Source of the DNA: Polytrichum commune
Taxonomy: Eukaryota > Streptophyta > Polytrichopsida > Polytrichales > Polytrichaceae
NCBI GenBank assembly: GCA_950295325.1
Contig: OX485809.1
Coordinates: 12,960,001 to 13,024,000, forward strand
Direction of reading: 5' to 3'
Length of the DNA: 64,000 bases
Shown: positions 24,380-33,624 of the stretch, piece after piece
How the letters are laid out: every line of letters begins with the position of its first letter
How positions within the stretch are numbered: the first letter of the stretch is position 1
The notes under the pieces: generated by a model
The model's database searches: none
What the model was told of the DNA's origin: nothing
Seen by the model: only the letters and a program-made list of their open reading frames with translations
Made by a program: the position numbers and the translations under genes

Positions 24380-25690
24380 CCTCTGCTGCTACGAGATAAA
24401 GGAGCTGCTGCAGGCAGTAAACATCCAGTGTACCCGAGGCAGACTCAGCAGCAGAAGAGAGAGAACACAGAAGAAAGAGAAAGAGAAAGAGAAAGAGAGA
24501 GAAAGCGAGTGACAAAGAGTGAGCACAAAATTGTCTCTATGTAAGTTGCCAACTCTCGCAGTCTGCACCGCTCTTGTCAGTCGCTCAGTCGGTCAGTTCG
24601 CTGCAGGCAAGGAAACTACGACCCACACTCTGTTGTTTTATGCCAGTCCAGACGGCTTTACACGGAGCGTGGTTCCACCAACAAAAGATAGGAGCTTTTC
24701 CTGGTGCTCACTGCAAGTCAGGATTGGACTGGTTTTTGATGGTGAGTGTATATATTTTTAGTTGATGCTCGGATGTGGGATTTGGTACTAAGATTCTACT
24801 CCAAATTTGGAGTTTGGGTTATGCTCAAGATGTGGGCTTGAGAGTGACTAGATCCTTGATGCAACATAGAAGCTGGAGTGCGACTTTCATTCCAAAGTTT
24901 GATGCACTTACTGCATACCTGGCATGCATACAACCAATTTTTGCAAGAGATTCATGGTAATGAAGCCAGTCGTGGAGTGAGTCTACACAGGGAGGGAAGG
25001 AGGAATGCATGCACATGAGGATGAATGGTTGGGGTCTGAATTTGAATAAAGAAGAGCCTTCATGGGCGGAATTACATGCTCCTTAGGTCCTCAAATCTTA
25101 CAAAGTGGTGAAGGGCAAACACACGCCTCCGCTGATGACCTAACAGAAGGGAAGAATTTACTGCACTGAGCTACTAACGCCTTGCAGCACGGTGATGAAT
25201 AAGGAACGACATCATTACAAGACACCACCATGGCAACTCACATCATCAAGGAGAGTAAGGCAGCAGCATGAATGTGTGCAAATGGAAAGGAGCTACATGA
25301 GAGATTTTAGAGAGAAAGAGAGAGAGAGGGAGAGAGAGAGAGAGGTATTGCAATGACAAGCTTGTACTGATTACAGGGCCCAAAATTCACAAAGCTGTCA
25401 GAGGCAAAGGGAATGGTGATGGTAGGAATGTTGAAATGCTGTAACAAATGAAAGAAGGGAGGGTCGGAAGTAAGTCAATACCCGAACCACTACCCTTGCC
25501 GAGTGGTGAGGCGCATGCACTACAAGAGTGCACTCACCCGCCACACCACGCCGCAAGGGCCATCAGTGGTGGTTCGCTCTTGACTCAACTCCTACCCCTA
25601 GGCCGTGTCTGTATAATCCGTAAATGTGCCAAGACTAAAATGGCGTGATGATGATGATGATGATGATGGTGGTGATGAGGCTGTTGTTGA
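24380..25690. other. 3' flank of the HD-Zip IV gene: no recognised gene, GA microsatellites
   Basis: No credible coding frame is seen. (GA)n/(GAAA)n tracts occupy 24455-24505 and 25310-25346, and an (ATG)n run at 25648-25672 lies near the predicted poly(A) site. The start of this block (24380-24540) looks like a plant 5' leader on the plus strand (GA-rich, mixed composition), so a non-coding transcript could begin here, but no TATA box was identified with confidence. Confidence 0.35.
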
Positions 25691-25698
25691 TGCTTCTG

Positions 25699-25704
25699 TT
25701 TATT
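25699..25704 (-). terminator. Candidate poly(A) signal AATAAA of the HD-Zip IV gene
   Basis: Plus-strand TTTATT reads AATAAA on the coding strand, about 345 nt after the TAG stop, a normal plant 3' UTR length. Downstream is T/G-rich on the coding strand. A CAG|GTAATT donor-like site near 25977 leaves a 3' UTR intron possible. Confidence 0.45.
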
Positions 25705-26048
25705 TTTATGGCTGAAAACCTCGAAAGAAACCAACCGCCGCTGATCCAATCCTCCTTTTCCCTCCTGAGGAGCGCTCAAGACCACGCTCAATGTGAGATA
25801 ACACACAATCTTGAAGGCTCCTCAACTCCCACCCCTAGCGCTGCTGCCGCGTCGTCCCCTCGTTGTTGATGCTTCGTCCACCATTGCAAGTGAGTGAGTA
25901 GATCGAAGGTGTAGGTCGATCGGGGCTCACTATGAGTGGTAGACAAGCAAATAAGCCAACGAAACCCTAATTACCTGCAAGGGAAAAGTCCCGCCCTTCA
26001 AACCCTAGCCCTGATGATGCTCCCAGTGCGTGCATGCGTCGATGATCG

Positions 26049-29000
26049 CTATGCATCCTCGCACAGCAAGGCAGATTTGATGCGCTGCACGGTGCAGGAG
26101 ATGAGGTTGTTGACGGTGGCCACAGACTCCAGAGAAAGCCGGGCCGAGGGGATGCTGCTCACGAGAATCTGGAAGGCTACCGTGAGCAGCGACCCGCCGG
26201 AGGATTGTGGGCCTTCTGCAAGCTGACCACCGCTCTCGTGCGGGTTCACTCCCATTTGTCTCCGATTCTCCGGCCCATCGGGGAGGATGGCGAAGCCTGA
26301 GGGGAGGAGCGCCACGTAAGCAGGGTCGCCCCCTTGCAGCACAAGGTTCATGGCCGGGATGTCGACGGGGGCGTATATCACAAGGGATCCAGACACGTCC
26401 GTGCAGCTCTCCTGCAGGATGAGCATGTTGCTCTGGTTGGAGTTCAAAGCATTCACCCGCAGGAGGGAGACGCTGTTGCCCGGGTCCTGCCCTTTGGCAA
26501 TGTGCGCCATTTCGACAACATGCCCGCCATTGGAGAGAATGTCCCACTCGCTGCGCAGACTCTCGTCGCGCAGGAACTCGAATACCCGCTGCGGGGAGAC
26601 ACGCAGCCACATGGATGTGGCAGCGCTAAGCACAATACCATGAGGCTCACCTGGGTTGTCCACACTTTTCCTGGTCATTACTCGCACATCATCCTCCCCG
26701 CTTCCAGAGAGTGTCGTCCAGGTATGCACTGTGGAAGCACTCACACCTGCGCAGAAATTGTTCGTCATCCTCTGCGCAAGCTTCAGCATACTGCGCCTTC
26801 CATTCGCGCTCGGCACTCCCCCAAGTTCGCGCGCGGCAATGTTGCTTGCGAGCAAGCTCGCAAGGCGCTCACACTGGCGCTGCAAAGTGGCGAGCCACCG
26901 CTGGGCACCGAACGCCATCCCACTGTTGATCAAATCACGGTACATATGATGCACAGCACGGTCATCATACTCCATATGCTCCACACACGTCACCTTGGAG
27001 TACCCGTTCGGGGTGTCCTGAATGAGCACTCCCGAGGGGCGGCGACGGCACTTCATCAGAGACGGGGGCGGGTTATCTCGAAGAGAATCAACAGAAACGT
27101 CCACCACTGCCCACACACCTTCCGCATGCTGCTTACAATAACGCAAAAAGTAGATCTCTCGCGTTGGCACGAGCGGCGACAGCACCTGCAGCTCGGCGTA
27201 CATTAGCTGCAATGCGCCATGGCGGTTTCCAGTCACCCCTGTCGACAACACATCCACCGTCATCGCCCGCGACACCAAACATGGGAACATGTCCATCCAC
27301 TGCGCAGCATCCATCAAAGTCTCCACCAATGTCACTCCGTTCATCATCACGAGTGCCGTTTCACGTGTGGCCTCGGTTTTCAATCCATGAGGCCGAATTC
27401 CAATGCCACGAGAGGATGTTCTCAAATACTCTTCGTAGTTCAGCTGCTCTCTGCCCCCATCCTGAGGAGTCACCCAGAGTGGCTCCTCAGCCTGCGCCAT
27501 CCTCACAAGCTCATCCATTGCCATAACTGCGAGCTCCACCACCATCGGCTTCTCAGCCTCGGTTAACCCTCCCGGTCGAGTGGCCACATCAACAACTGTC
27601 GGCCCCTGAACAATGTCCATAGCTCCAGGAGCGGGATGCATGCCCCCTCCTCCCCCAAAGCTGCTCCCTCCCCCAACCTGCAAGTCGAGCGAAGAGCTCG
27701 GCAACGGCAGCGGGTTGAGGCGTGCAATCGGCCGCCCGAGGTACTTGGCCGCAAGGGCTGATACACGATCCAACTCCTCCTTCAGCCGCCCATTCTCAAT
27801 GCGAAGCTGCTGCTCATCAAACGACATTTCGCCCATGGTCGCCGGCCCGCCACAATGCGGGCACGTCGGGTTCTTAATCGCCTCGCGCATGATCACATTC
27901 TCAGACCGCAGCTTTTCGTTCTCCGCTCGCAGCAGGGAGTTTTCCGCGCGCTCCGTCTGCGCCTTCATCTGTGTGCGACGGTTCTGGAACCAAAACTTCA
28001 CCTGTCGTGGCTCCAGCCCGAGCTCCTTGCTCAGCTGCTGTCGCTGCTTGTCATCCGGGTGCGGGCACTCCTTGAACAGCATCTCCATCTCCTGAATCTG
28101 TCGCGGTGTGTGCCTGTGGTACCGTTTCTTCCGTGGTGGGTGGTCAGGGTCCTGGTCGTCCCCCGACCCCCCTTCCATGTTATCACTGCCGCTGCGGGAC
28201 TCATACTCCTCCTCCTTGTGTTTCTGCTGCTGCTGCTGCTGCTGCTGGTGCATCGCCACCTGCTGTGCCTTTAGAATGATGTAGATTAACGAACAACATC
28301 CTTAGTTTTCTTGACAACCTCCGACTACCCAACTGACTGGTAGAGGTGACTCGTTCAAGTTGCATTGTCCACAATATTATTCACAGCAACAACAAACGAC
28401 CCCCACAACAACCAGGTGAGATGGAAACAGGCAGCTTTGAATGTGAAATAATGGAAACATCCTTACTTTTTTCAACCCCGCACTCCTGACTGACTGAGAG
28501 GTGACTCAAGTTGCATTGTCCACAATCATCACAGCAACGACAAAGACCCCAACAACCCGTTGCGTTTAAAACAGGGAAACACCATCCTCGGCGTATTCTA
28601 GTTAACCTCGAACTACAAACATTTTACGAGTTGCATTGTCCACAATATTCACAGCAACAAAGACCCAACAATCATGTGCGTTCAAGACAAGGCACGAACG
28701 ACAACGAGAACGAGAAGACACAGGAGCACGGCGTCCACCTGCTACGCCTTTGAATACAAATGGAAACATCCTTACTTTTCTACTTAACCCGGAACTTACA
28801 GTACTGATGAAGAGGAAACGAGTTGCATTGTCGACAATCATCACAGCAACACAAGACAACCCCCCACCCCCAGCCAGGGAGCTTTGAATGTAATATGGAG
28901 ACATCCTTAGTGTTCTAGTTAACACCGAACTGAACTAAACTAAACTAAACTAAACTAAGCCAAGCTAGTGTCCGGTGAGTTGCATTGTCCACACTGACAG

Positions 29001-29453
29001 AGACCAAACAACCAGGTGTGTTTTAAAACAAGGCACAAGTGGCCACCTGCTACGCCTCTGATGAAAACATCCTTGCCTTCTAGTTAAGCCCGAACTACAC
29101 TAACTACTGACTGACAGGTGATGAGTTGCATTGTCCGCAATCATCATCACAGCAACGACGACCCAAAACAGTGCAAAGACAAATGAGAGGAGGGATAGCG
29201 AGAGAGAGACAAGGCACACCTGCTGTTCACTTTCTGCCGTCTGACTGGCCTCGCGCTGCCGTTGAGGCTCCAGCCCCACAGGTGGTCCCAGGCTTAACGA
29301 AGGCGAGTAGTGTTTGGGTGCCCGGGGCTGCGCCAAGGGGGGCACCGGCCGAGGAGGTGCCATCACACCCGCGGGCAAGCCTCCCAAGTCCGCAAAGCCC
29401 CGCCCCAGATTGCCGTTCGGAGTTACTTGCACGGTCACGCCCCCTAGCCTCAT
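26049..29453 (-). CDS. Class IV homeodomain-leucine zipper transcription factor (HD-Zip IV, ANL2/PDF2-like), two coding exons
   Basis: Nuclear DNA-binding regulator; in flowering plants this family controls epidermal (L1) identity, trichomes, stomata and cuticle. Proposed model: exon 1 29453-29220 (78 codons), intron 29219-28260, exon 2 28259-26049 ending in TAG, about 814 residues, normal for the family (about 700-830). In that numbering: poly-Q run near 83-90; acidic stretch with ESRSGSDN near 98-105; homeodomain about 121-180 with [18 protein letters not shown] and [10 protein letters not shown]; zipper-loop-zipper about 181-253 with the class-typical CPHCGGP loop (Cys211/Cys214); Gly-rich linker about 274-286; START lipid-binding domain about 313-545 ([25 protein letters not shown]); START-adjacent domain about 565-810 ([40 protein letters not shown]). 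There is no MEKHLA domain, so it is not class III. The frame runs unbroken through all conserved domains. Position 28259 is GTG; the first ATG in the large exon is at 28253, so the start was moved upstream to 29453. Lineage and orthology to a named gene are not determinable here. Confidence 0.95.
28260..29219 (-). other. Phase-0 intron of the HD-Zip IV gene composed of six degenerate tandem repeats
   Basis: The donor is CAG|GTGTGC at 29220/29219. The acceptor is CACAGCAG|GTGGCG, ending at 28260, or at 28263 if the first CAG is used. Read on the plus strand, the landmark GTTGCATTGTC recurs at about 28359, 28510, 28630, 28822, 28979 and 29125 (spacing 120-192 nt). Each is preceded by an ACATCCTT-like landmark (about 28305, 28458, 28582, 28764, 28903 and 29064) and a GTTAACC/CCGAACT block. 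The repeats fill essentially the whole intron. Units at about 28735 and 29043 also carry CCACCTGCTACGCC, which on the coding strand is a CGTAGCAGGTGG copy of the acceptor junction. A (AAACT)n run sits at 28932-28958. Confidence 0.8.
29220..29453 (-). other. First coding exon of the HD-Zip IV gene (78 codons)
   Basis: Starting at ATG 29453, exactly 78 codons reach ACAGCAG|GTGTGCC, a CAG|GT donor at 29220/29219, in phase 0 with the large exon. The peptide carries [18 protein letters not shown] followed by [16 protein letters not shown], which matches the order of the N-terminus of ANL2-type proteins (a short G/A-rich stretch, MAQ..., then SP..LSLALxQ before the acidic region). Without it the large exon would start at an internal ATG (28253) with an unusually short N-terminus. 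The exon boundary is predicted from sequence and not seen in RNA. If exon 1 is not used, translation from 28253 would still give an intact homeodomain protein. Confidence 0.8.
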
Positions 29454-29458
29454 CCGGC

Positions 29459-29520
29459 TGCTCCCCTCCCCCCTCCCCTCCCTCAGCCTCCCACCCTCCC
29501 CACCCCCCCCCTCCCCCCCT
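29459..29520 (-). promoter_or_regulatory. G-tract cluster directly upstream of the HD-Zip IV start codon (quadruplex-prone leader)
   Basis: The plus strand is almost pure C/T here, so the coding strand has about ten runs of three or more G separated by one to a few A or T, starting about six bases before ATG 29453. Such clustered runs meet the usual sequence rule for G-quadruplex formation, and they would lie in the 5' leader of the mRNA if the transcription start is further upstream. The sequence pattern is direct; any effect on translation is inference. Confidence 0.6.
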
Positions 29521-31600
29521 CACGTCCGTTCTTCCTTACTTACTTTCATTTCTCTCCCCACTTTGCTGCCCACCAGCTGATCAGCTGCTGCTGCTGCTCC
29601 TGCTTCTGCTTCCACTTCCAAGATGATGGTGATGATGAATAATACCCTACCTTTTACCCTATCTCCACGCCTTTGATCAATCTCCAGCTGCTCCCTCACA
29701 ATGCTCAACTCCTGCAGTATGTAGGCCTGCCGCTTCTTGTTGGCCTCACACTTCTCCTTCTTCTTTCTCCAGCTTCGCTAACTAGTTCCGACCTTGCAAA
29801 CAGCCTTGGACGCCCACCAAGAACTGCGAGCTTTCTCCCTTCGCTTTCTACGACTGCTCACTCACTCAACCATGTCAACAGCTAGCCTAGTCCGGAAGGA
29901 CAGGCAATGACAGACACGTCACTCTCCCTCTCTCTCCCTATCAAAGGTGGAAGTTTTGGGTACTTGGGTGTTTCTCCACAGACAAGACGACTTCAGGTGA
30001 ACAACAACAACAACAACAACGGAACGACCCCACCAAGATGGGGACTGCTGCCTACTACGGAGAAGTGAAGTGAGGTAAAGGTGGGGTGAGGATGGAGAAT
30101 AAGTTAAAGAGGGGGGGGGGGAGAGGTGAAACAAACAAACAAACAAACTACAAAAAGAAAGAAAAGAAAAAGCGAAGCCGAGAGCAAGGGACTAGAGAGA
30201 AGGGGGAGGCAATGTCAAGTGCTCTTGGTTGTTTTGTAGAAGAGCACTATGGAGCGCTGCCTCACACCCTCTCTCCCACCGTCCAGAGAAAAGGAGGGAG
30301 AGAGAAGCAGCAACGACGGGTGCGATGCTGAACCTCCTCTCTCTCTCTTTCTCTCCCTCTCGGTACAAAAGGGTTAAACTACTTGGCCACCTCGCTGAGT
30401 AGCTACACTCTACACACCCCCCTCACCCCCTTTACCTTCCCTTCTTCTCACCGACACCCGGTCGCCCCAAACCCCTCCCTTCTCATGAGCTGGACTTAAA
30501 GCATCATCGCTTCTGCAACCAAAACACCACCCCCTCCACGGATGATCGGCACTATTAACTTAGTACTCTCTAAACCACACCCACAAAACCCAAAAAACGC
30601 TAAGCTAGCGCCCCAACCAGTAGCGTCATCAGCACTGCAGCAGTCCACCCACTCACTCACTCACTCAGCAGCAATGAGCACACTCAGCTTGCTTGCTTGC
30701 TCGCTTTCAAGCTGCGAATGATAACCCAAGCTCCTGCAACCTCCTTCAAACTACTACTACTGCTGCTGCTGCTGCAGACCTTCCTTCTCCAAGGTCAGCC
30801 CCACCTCTTCCTTCCAGCTCCCAGCGACTCACAATGGCTGCTAGTTACACAGTAGCAACAGCAACAATGACCACCACGTCCCCTCCACTAGGGTATGCTC
30901 TTCCTTCTCCACACCACTTCTTCTCTTCCTCCTCCTCCTCCTCCTCCTCGTCTTCTTCTTCTTCCACCTGCACCAGCACCAGCTGGGCACTAGCTCCTAG
31001 CTCGACCCACCAGTGGGACCAGATATAAGGGGTAAAGTTACAGTGAGACCCCGGCACCCGCGGATGGATGATGCGAGGGGGTTATCTAGCCAACTCTCTC
31101 TCTCTCTCCCTCTCTCTCTCTATCTGTCTGTCTGTCTAACTATCTACCTGGAGCAGCTAACTAGCCCCGCCCCTGCAGGAAGCCAAGTTGTAGTAACTGG
31201 TGAAGCGAGCATGAGGCAGCCCTGCCTGCAAAAGTAGGAGGGTGAAGTGAAGTAAGAACCCAACGCAGCCGCAGCAGCAGCAGCAACAACGGAGGGAAGA
31301 GCTGCAAACGCCGCTGGATCGATGGATGGGGCTACAAGAGAGGAGCGGGGAGGGGAGGGGAGAGGACTAGAGAGAGAACTAGAGAGAGGTAGAGCGAGCG
31401 GGAGTGGGGGGTGGGGGGGGGTCTGGCTCCAGCACTGAAGGGGGCGCCGGGGGAGCGGCATGAATGCGGGGAAAGCAGCCGCTGCCAAGGCCAACGCTGG
31501 CCACCGGATGGACCGCTCATCTACGGCCCTCCTGCCCTCTAGTACCCTCCCCTCCCCCCCCCACTAACTACCCCTTAGCTCTCACTAAACTTATTGGGCA
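29521..31600 (-). promoter_or_regulatory. Probable 5' leader and proximal promoter region of the HD-Zip IV gene
   Basis: This stretch has no supported protein-coding exon on either strand. Long microsatellites dominate: (GCT)n at 29583-29600, (CAA)n at 30000-30019, (ACAA)n at about 30130-30147, (TCC)n/(TCT)n at about 30925-30965, (CT)n and (CTGT)n at 31095-31135, (GCA)n at about 31268-31285, and (CA)n at 31612-31633. On the coding strand it is largely purine-rich, as plant leaders often are. A strong donor-like GAAA|GTAAGT lies near 29545, so a leader intron is possible. No perfect L1 box (TAAATGYA) was found by eye between 29.45 and 32.6 kb. The transcription start is unknown. Confidence 0.4.
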
Positions 31601-31670
31601 ACATTAATGCCCCACACACACACACACACACACCCCATCCACCTCCAGCGAGTCGCAACTACGGTCGCAT

Positions 31671-32350
31671 CAACTACCTACTCTTCGAGAGTGCAAAGAG
31701 GAGTCTGTGGTGTTCGTTCGCCACGTGGACGTCTCGCATTGGTCGAGACCCGCTTTGAACCAATGTGGTTCGGCATCAACTACCACCTCTTCGAGCGTGG
31801 TCGCCTCGAGGGTGCAAAGAGGATTTCTGTGGTGTTCGTTCGCCACGTGGACGTCTTGCATTGGTCGAGACCCGCTTCAAACCAACGTGGTTCAACACCA
31901 ACTACCAACTCTTCGTGCTCGCCTCGAGGGTGTAAAGAGGATTCTGTGGTGTTCATTTGCCACGTGGACGTCTCGCATTGGTCGAGACCCGCTTCGAACC
32001 AATGTGGTTCGGCATCAACTACCTACTCTTCAAGGGTGCAAAGAGGTGTCTGTGGTGTTCGTTCACCACGTGGACATCTTGCATTGGTCAAGACCCGCTT
32101 CAAACCAACGTGGTTCAACATCAACTACCAACTCTTCGTGCTCGCCTCGAGGGTGCAAAGAGGATTTTGTGGTGTTCATTCGCCACGTGGACATCTCGCA
32201 TTGGTCGAGACCCGCTTCAAACCAATGTGGTTCGGCATCAACTACCTACTCTTCGAGGGTGCTCGCCTCGAGGGTGCAAAGAGGAGTCTGTGGTGTTCGT
32301 TCGCCACATGGACGTCTTGCATTGGTCGAGACCCGCTTCGAACCGATGTG
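31671..32350 (+). repeat. Minisatellite of six about 106-122-bp units, with a G-box per unit, upstream of the HD-Zip IV gene
   Basis: The anchor GGTCGAGACCCGCTT (or a one-base variant) occurs at 31741, 31863, 31980, 32086, 32203 and 32324, giving spacings of 122, 117, 106, 117 and 121. A decayed seventh copy is near 32500-32570. Each unit holds a GCCACGTGG-type G-box: CACGTG at 31722, 31844, 31961, 32067 and 32184, mutated to CACATG at 32304. Three forward frames stay open across the array, but unit lengths are not consistently multiples of three, so this is explained by the absence of stops in the unit and not by coding. Confidence 0.88.
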
Positions 32351-32499
32351 GAACCGCTGGTGGGCTACCCTTAGCTTCTCGTTGCCGCCGACTGCCCCCC
32401 AGGGGCCCCCGTCCCAACTCTCGATCGACAATTGCCGTAGTTGGGCATACAATATCTTCTTGCTTGCGTTGGTGTTAACTGCTAACTCCTCAATATTTG

Positions 32500-33225
32500 C
32501 CACATGGTAGTCTTGCATTGGTTGGTTGCATACCGGTCCAACATTGGTTAGAACCCCATATGGATGTTTGTAGTTATGCATTGAAAAAAAAGATGAAACA
32601 TGAAAGCACTTGATGGTGTAGTAGGAATGAGATTTAAGCTTTGCCGCATTGTTGTGGACACTCCCAGCTCCACATGAGATTTCGACCGTTGGAACGTATG
32701 GATTGAGAATTCTTTCCTCTAAATCTTGGAGTTGAGATGCAAATTTATAAGAGGTCAATGTGGAAAGCAACCAATGCCAGGTTCCCGGCATTTACTACTT
32801 CCCTCCACTAACAAACCCTTTGATTTCACTAATGCAACGAACTATTTGTGGTGTCTACCCAAAAAAAATTCAAAATAAAATTCAAAATAATAATAGTAAA
32901 TCATTCATTAGGAAGGTGAAACTACATCAAATTGTTTCATAGCATGAAAATGATTATTTTGATCTAAATTGACTCCTTAAATGACATTACAAATCCTGAA
33001 TTAGTCACCCAAGGTCTAGTCGGCCCTCAACACGTAGAGGACTTGTTTTCATTAGAGTCAAGCCTTCATCAACAATGGATGTACACAGACGCCACAAACC
33101 CCATGCCGGTTAGGGTGTGTGGCCAACTTTTTGTGTGCACTTCCATCTCCATGAACGAATCTTACTGCTCAATCGTCCCAACGTCTATTTCACTTGGTTA
33201 ACAATTATGAATCACAAACGTTCCC
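32500..33225. other. No gene recognised
   Basis: Decayed minisatellite copy at the left, a short relative of the 22.7-kb tandem repeat at 32690-32770, and then unassigned A+T-rich sequence. Confidence 0.4.
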
Positions 33226-33624
33226 AGGGGGTGCACTTCATTGTCAAGTTGAACACCACGTGCGATAAAACAAAATCTACTTTTTACATAAAGCATCACC
33301 AAAATGGTTCAAAAGTTTATGATTTTTTTTCATGAGTAGATATATATAGTATCTATTACATAGTAAAAATTGGTAACCAAATTTGATGATTTGTTTTTTA
33401 TAAAACATACCGTTTCTAACTAGAATGACGCAACATTGAACTAAACAAATTACTACAAAAATGAAGATGACTAAAAATTTCAAAAATATATATAAAAGAT
33501 ATTATCAATGGTTATGTGTATGTAGAAAAAATATCATAATTTTAAAAATTATCTATGGCATGTAATATAGGGTAGCAAACTTTTATCACATGTGGCTATG
33601 AAATGTAAGGGGGTGTGATCGCCC
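33226..33624. mobile_element. M4 element, copy 1
   Basis: About 400 bp, nearly collinear with 62603-63002. GGGGGTGCACTTCATTGTCA starts both, and TGTGATCGCCC ends both. Inner parts of the ends are inverted relative to each other: CCACGTGCGATAAAA against TTTTATCACATGTGG. No target-site duplication is evident. Confidence 0.75.

Noticed and set aside
25490-25570. Possible tRNA gene (CCGAGTGGTGAGGC A-box-like)
   Set aside because: No proper B box or acceptor-stem pairing was found at the right distance.
26334-27206. 290-codon plus-strand frame and other long frames opposite the HD-Zip IV gene
   Set aside because: They are antisense shadows of a G+C-rich coding exon; the minus-strand frame carries all known domains.
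28251-28259. Start of the HD-Zip IV protein at GTG 28259 or ATG 28253
   Set aside because: GTG is not a credible plant start, and a CAG acceptor directly precedes it. The upstream 78-codon exon matches the family N-terminus in phase, so 29453 is preferred. 28253 remains a possible internal start.
30693-31028. 111-codon plus-strand frame rich in Ser, Ala and Thr
   Set aside because: Its length comes from (GCT)n and (TCC)n microsatellites in the leader region; no domain.
31607-32510. Forward frames of 173-267 codons encoding repeats of the type RVQRGVCGVRSP...TRFEP
   Set aside because: They cover the minisatellite. Three overlapping frames are open at once and unit spacings are 122, 117, 106, 117 and 121, so no single repeat protein frame is maintained; lack of stops in the unit explains the open frames.
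32246-32791. 181-codon minus-strand open frame
   Set aside because: It runs out of unassigned sequence into the minisatellite, has no domain and no plausible homology; probably chance.
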